A stretch of DNA of 64,000 bases from Geosiphon pyriformis (taxonomy: Eukaryota > Glomeromycota > Glomeromycetes > Archaeosporales > Geosiphonaceae), in contig JAAOMT010000502.1 of assembly GCA_016748015.1 (NCBI GenBank), positions 66,519 to 130,518 on the forward strand, in the 5' to 3' direction. Made by a program: the position numbers and the translations under genes. Position 1 is the stretch's first letter; the number at the start of each line of letters is the position of its first letter. The notes under the pieces were generated by a model. That model was not told where the DNA came from. It did no database searches and was given only the letters and a program-made list of their open reading frames with translations. Shown here one piece after another: positions 60,161 through 64,000 of this stretch.

Positions 60161-60514
60161 CATACCCGAACAATTTTGCTAACTGAAAATCATTCAGTTT
60201 AGTGAGCTCATCTTAAAAAAAAAGTCTTGTGTTGCTTATTTCTGATTCTTGAATTCGACCTCATAAGATTTATCTAACTTGATGTGTATATAAATTCCAT
60301 TTTTGCATATAAAAATTGTATAATTTAATTTTGTATATAATTTTGTATATAAAACACCTTTTAATTGTAAAAAATTTATAAAAGTTTCTCGATTAAAACT
60401 TTCCTTTCGGAACCCTTTTTTTTACATTTGTTTAGTTTTGTTCCTTCGTCCTGTTAACGTTATAATATATAGGTTTGATTCCGTCAATCAATGCCTATTC
60501 GTTCTTAGCTTCCT

Positions 60515-60549
60515 TTCGTTCTGTTCTGTTCTGTTCTGTTCTGTTCGAC
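60515..60549 (+). repeat. TTCTG pentanucleotide microsatellite
   Basis: Five to six copies of TTCTG/GTTCT in tandem. Seen directly. Confidence 0.9.
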
Positions 60550-61540
60550 TTTTCGCGTTTTAATCATTCTTTTCGTTTGTTCTATTCGAATTCATTTCAT
60601 TTAGTTCTCGTTGATAGTTTGTGAATTAAAGAATTTGTTTTATTCAATAAAAATATTAGCATCGTCGCTGATTCGTGATAAAATGAAAATTTCTGTTAAA
60701 AAATTGTATCAGAATTTACTATATTTTTTTTTTGGTTTTTGGTTTTTGTCAAACCATTTTAATCTGAATCAATATTTCTACTTGTTCATTAAGAATTAAT
60801 GATTCTATTACGTCTGTCTCGCAAGTATATTTCATATACTGATTTATAACTGAGTAAGTTTTACACGGAGATTTCTTTTAAGGAGTGCATAATACTCTGG
60901 AAAAATATTGGGTTGCATTTTTTGTGTAGCGTAATTAAATTTTTTTTGGGGCAATAACTCATTATAATACATATTTATATTTTATAATAAAAATTATAAT
61001 TATATTCTTCTTCATAATTTTTCCTAATATTCATCTTTGAAGTTGATTGAATTCCTTTTACATTTCTGTTTTAGGTATAAAGATTTATTTTATCACTGTT
61101 CAAATTTGTAATAGATTGATAAGAAAACCTTATCACCAGATAAATTTTTTTTTCATTAATGTAAAATAATGATCACAAATTTAACTTTTAAAACTTTAAT
61201 CATTAACTCAAAAATATTTGCAATAATGAGTATCTACACATCAAAGTTTTATAAACTTTCATCATACAATTTAAAAAGGGAAAATTCTAAAAACAATTTT
61301 TAAGTTTCTGGTTATAAATTCAATTATAATTCTTCGAGTATTTTAAATAAAATTACCTTAAACAAATGATTTAACGTTAAACTCGGAATAAATATTAGGC
61401 GAAAACAAAGATTTTTAAATTTTTTCATTAAAAATTAAAATGATATATGTTTTATTTTTGCTTCTATTTTTTGCTTCTATTTTTTAGATTTTTTTTTTGA
61501 AGGTTTGTGACTTGATGATAACAAAAATAAAAATAAAAAA
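60550..61540. other. AT-rich intergenic stretch
   Basis: No supportable gene, RNA or repeat. Confidence 0.5.
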
Positions 61541-61990
61541 CTAAAACTTTTATCATACATTTAATTTTACAATGGACCAGAGATTGGACAACGATTAACG
61601 ATTCTAATAGAATAACCCAATCTACAATTATTAATTTGGTAAATTTTATTTAAAAAATATGTCATAAAATAATTTTCATGATTTAATGCTGACTTTTACC
61701 GATTTCTAATTAGCCAATCAGAAAATTATATAAAAACATGATATCTACTAATTTTTATAATCAGAATGAGGATTTAAATCTTCAAATAAATTTTCTTCAA
61801 AAAATTATTCTAATAAATCTAAAACTCTATAATATTTATATTTTCTATTTTTATGTTTTTTATAAAAGCTAAGAAATGAAATTATGAAAGTTTTGTAAAT
61901 TATATTAATTACTACTAAAAAATTATTATTATTATTATTATTATTATTTGAAGAATAAATGATATCATAAGAGTCAAAAATAGATATAAA
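61540..61990. repeat. Dispersed repeat, copy 2 (inverted relative to 39.4 kb)
   Basis: Reverse complement matches 39370-39810 over roughly 400 bp. The best part is around 61688-61790 (GACTTTTACCGATTTCTAAT and AATCAGAATGAGGATTTAAA). It also contains a TTA microsatellite (61923-61950) absent from copy 1. Confidence 0.7.
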
Positions 61991-62199
61991 AGATGGTAAA
62001 TGAAATTAAAAGTTTCACAGCACCAATTTTCTGCCTAATTCCCAAACTTATTTTTAAAATTTATTTCTCAAAGCTGTGAATATCTTTAAAAGGAATAAAA
62101 GCACAAATTTTTAAAATAACTAAATTTTTCTCTTGTTCTAAAAGTTTCTCATAACGCCTTAAAAAAAATTTGATTTACAATCTTTAAATCGCTACTTTT

Positions 62200-62620
62200 T
62201 TTCCATTCATTCTAACGGGATTCCGGAATCCTTCATCTAAGAAAAACATAATTGATTTTATTATTCTACCTTTTTTTTTTAATTATAAAGTAATAATTTT
62301 CAATTAATGGTTATTAAATTGGCGTGTGAAGGCAAAAAATAAAAGTAAAGAAAAGTGGATGAATACATACCCACTAATATTACTAGATACAGCGAATAAA
62401 ATGTGAACTAACAAATTTTCATTCTCAAATTTAGGTTTTTAAAAGTGTTTAATAACTGTTATTAAGGAATGATTTTTTGATTTAATATAATCCAATTTTT
62501 AAAAAGCGAAAAATACCTTTATTTCTTGCATAAAAATTCAGATATCTAGCCAAAGAAAAAAAATTGATCTTCAGGTTATTTAAAGAATTTCATAAGCAAA
62601 AAGTAACTCCAATTCTGAAC
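62200..62620 (-). pseudogene. Receptor-like gene 3' scrap
   Basis: The minus strand matches the last intron, last exon and 3' flank of the receptor genes: the exon 6 acceptor and start (GGCTAGATATCTG in reverse complement, about 62543-62556), the K-F-S region, TATTCGCTGTATCTAGTAAT (TM7) and the CCTTCATCTAAGAAAAACAT flank. The reading frame is broken and all upstream exons are missing. It is the fourth copy of this family in the window. Confidence 0.7.
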
Positions 62621-63380
62621 TTGGTTAATTAAATAAAATATTAGTTTAATTAATCTAGAATGAACTTTTTTCAAAAAATGAACTAATGATTTTACCGAGT
62701 AAAATGGAAATCAGAGACTGACTGAAAAGATAACTAAAAATGCAATATCAATATTAAGTTTTTAAAAAAAAAAAAACTAACGGCATGTTGAATATTTGCT
62801 AAAACTTCAAATTTTGCGATATCAAGCCTTTTTATAATTTAAAAGGTGTCTGGAAATAATCATTGAAAAACAAGTAAAGTTATTTTTAAAGGTTTCGTTC
62901 AGTACAGCGGACGGTGGACTGTGTCACTGTTGTATTTTAGAAATTATTTGGTCAATAAAAAGCTTTGAATTAGCCTCTTTCACAAAACACAAGACATAGA
63001 ACATTTAGGTTTTTATATTCTATTCAAAATTTGGGCAAAGATTGAAAAATGAAATACTAGCATTCATCCAGTTGATTAAAATTTGTGATTGGTAAAATTT
63101 GATCAATTCTGTCTTTTCGTTTATAGACTTAAACTTAGTGTAATTCATCTTATTATCTTCTCAAATATAATTCTTAAACAATTTTTCAGGTAGAAACAAA
63201 AGTTTAAAAGGCATTATTTTAATTATATATATAATTTAAGATAAGTTTTTAAAATTTCTTCAAAGGTTTAATATTATTAAAATCTTGGTAACGATGCAGC
63301 TTAAATTATAATTGAAAAGAATGTTTATGTTGCTTGAATTATTCTGAGCTCGATTGATTTCTGATTTTTTAAACCATATT
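62621..63380. other. AT-rich intergenic stretch
   Basis: No supportable gene or repeat. Confidence 0.5.
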
Positions 63381-63690
63381 CAGTGAGCCCTCTCTAAAAG
63401 CACACCTTGGGAACTAAACTTTTAGTGTGCATTTAGAAAATAGCAAATATTATTATTGCATGTAACTTTATAATAACAATTAATTATATCATTTTATATA
63501 AAATCAAAAGTTATTTATAAATTTTATTAAACTTACAAAAAAAGTTTTGATTTTCGCAATATAATTACAAAATTTGACGAGATGTGCAGACATTATACAT
63601 AGATCGGTCCGAAAAATAGAGTGTACGCTTATCTATAAGTCCCATTATGGAACCATTTAGGGAGTGTCCATTTAAGGAGAGTTGACTGTA
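63381..63690. mobile_element. Probable pogo/Tigger-like MITE, about 310 bp
   Basis: The right end, read inward on the minus strand, is TACAGTCAACTCTCCTTAAA with TGGACACTCC following, which matches the style of pogo/Tigger terminal repeats. The left end begins CAGTGAGCCCTCTCTAAAAG. The ends are imperfect inverted repeats with TA at the right edge and a TA two bases outside the left edge. The interior is AT-rich with no transposase, so it would be non-autonomous. Confidence 0.5.
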
Positions 63691-64000
63691 TATCCAAATT
63701 TATTTCAAATGTATAAGCAACATAGTACTTCTGAAAGGCAACCCTAATTGTTTTTGATTTTTTATTAAAAATTTGGAAATTATAAAAACGAGTCTCCAAA
63801 GCTTAATTTTTCTCAAACTTTACGTTTAATCCAAAATTTGAAATATTGTTTATTTATAAGAATAATTCATTTAAGTTGCCTAAAACTTTTGATTACAGAA
63901 ATTAAGGTTTTGAAAAAGTTTTTATCTTTGATTTTAATTGTAATAAAGTTATAGCATATTTCAAATCCTATAATAAAAAAGTTTATAACTCTTGGAGTTT
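63691..64000. other. AT-rich window end
   Basis: Nothing supportable. Confidence 0.5.

Overview
The window is very AT-rich eukaryotic DNA with short GT-AG introns (about 45 to 150 nt). Its gene content points to a fungus, most likely an arbuscular mycorrhizal (Glomeromycotina, Rhizophagus-like) genome: BTB-BACK-TLDc proteins, a kinase with the HRDLHxGN loop, Sel1-like repeats, F-box fragments, a FAR1/MULE-like relic and class-3 lipase-like proteins. This assignment is inferred from family composition; no database search was possible. I found no rRNA, tRNA or CRISPR array.

Layout. 0.5-2.7 kb: intact seven-exon GLUT-like sugar transporter. 4.5-5.9 kb: protein kinase broken by two one-base deletions. 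7.4-7.9 kb: two-exon small secreted or anchored protein. 10.8-15.4 kb: intact BTB-TLDc gene, a Sel1-repeat scrap and a decayed BTB-TLDc copy that has lost its start codon. 17.5-19.4 kb: relic of an unrecognised multi-exon gene and an F-box relic. 19.6-23.3 kb: a divergent pair of class-3 lipase-like genes, recopied at 33.6-36.3 kb in damaged form. 26.1-26.9 kb: secreted Asn/Gly-repeat protein with a likely GPI anchor. 30.2-30.8 kb: FAR1/MULE-like pseudogene. 31.3-31.9 kb: small multi-hydrophobic-segment membrane protein. 37.3-38.4 kb: tandem repeat of about 305 bp. 43.4-44.9 kb: second BTB-TLDc gene with a frameshifted tail. 47-62.6 kb: a seven-transmembrane receptor-like family with one intact copy (55.2-56.8 kb), one broken copy and two scraps, plus a small conserved fungal protein at 52.0-52.6 kb. 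Much of the remaining sequence is AT-rich with no gene I can support.

The main theme is local duplication followed by decay. BTB-TLDc, lipase-like, F-box and receptor genes all occur as one good copy plus broken ones. The most interesting biology is the lipase-like family. The usual Gly-His-Ser-x-Gly nucleophile elbow reads Gly-His-Gly-x-Gly in every copy that retains the region, while other lipase landmarks persist, suggesting a conserved pseudo-enzyme. In one copy the only open path through the gene retains an intron that compensates for a one-base deletion.

Exon boundaries come from consensus splice sites and reading-phase continuity; they are predictions.
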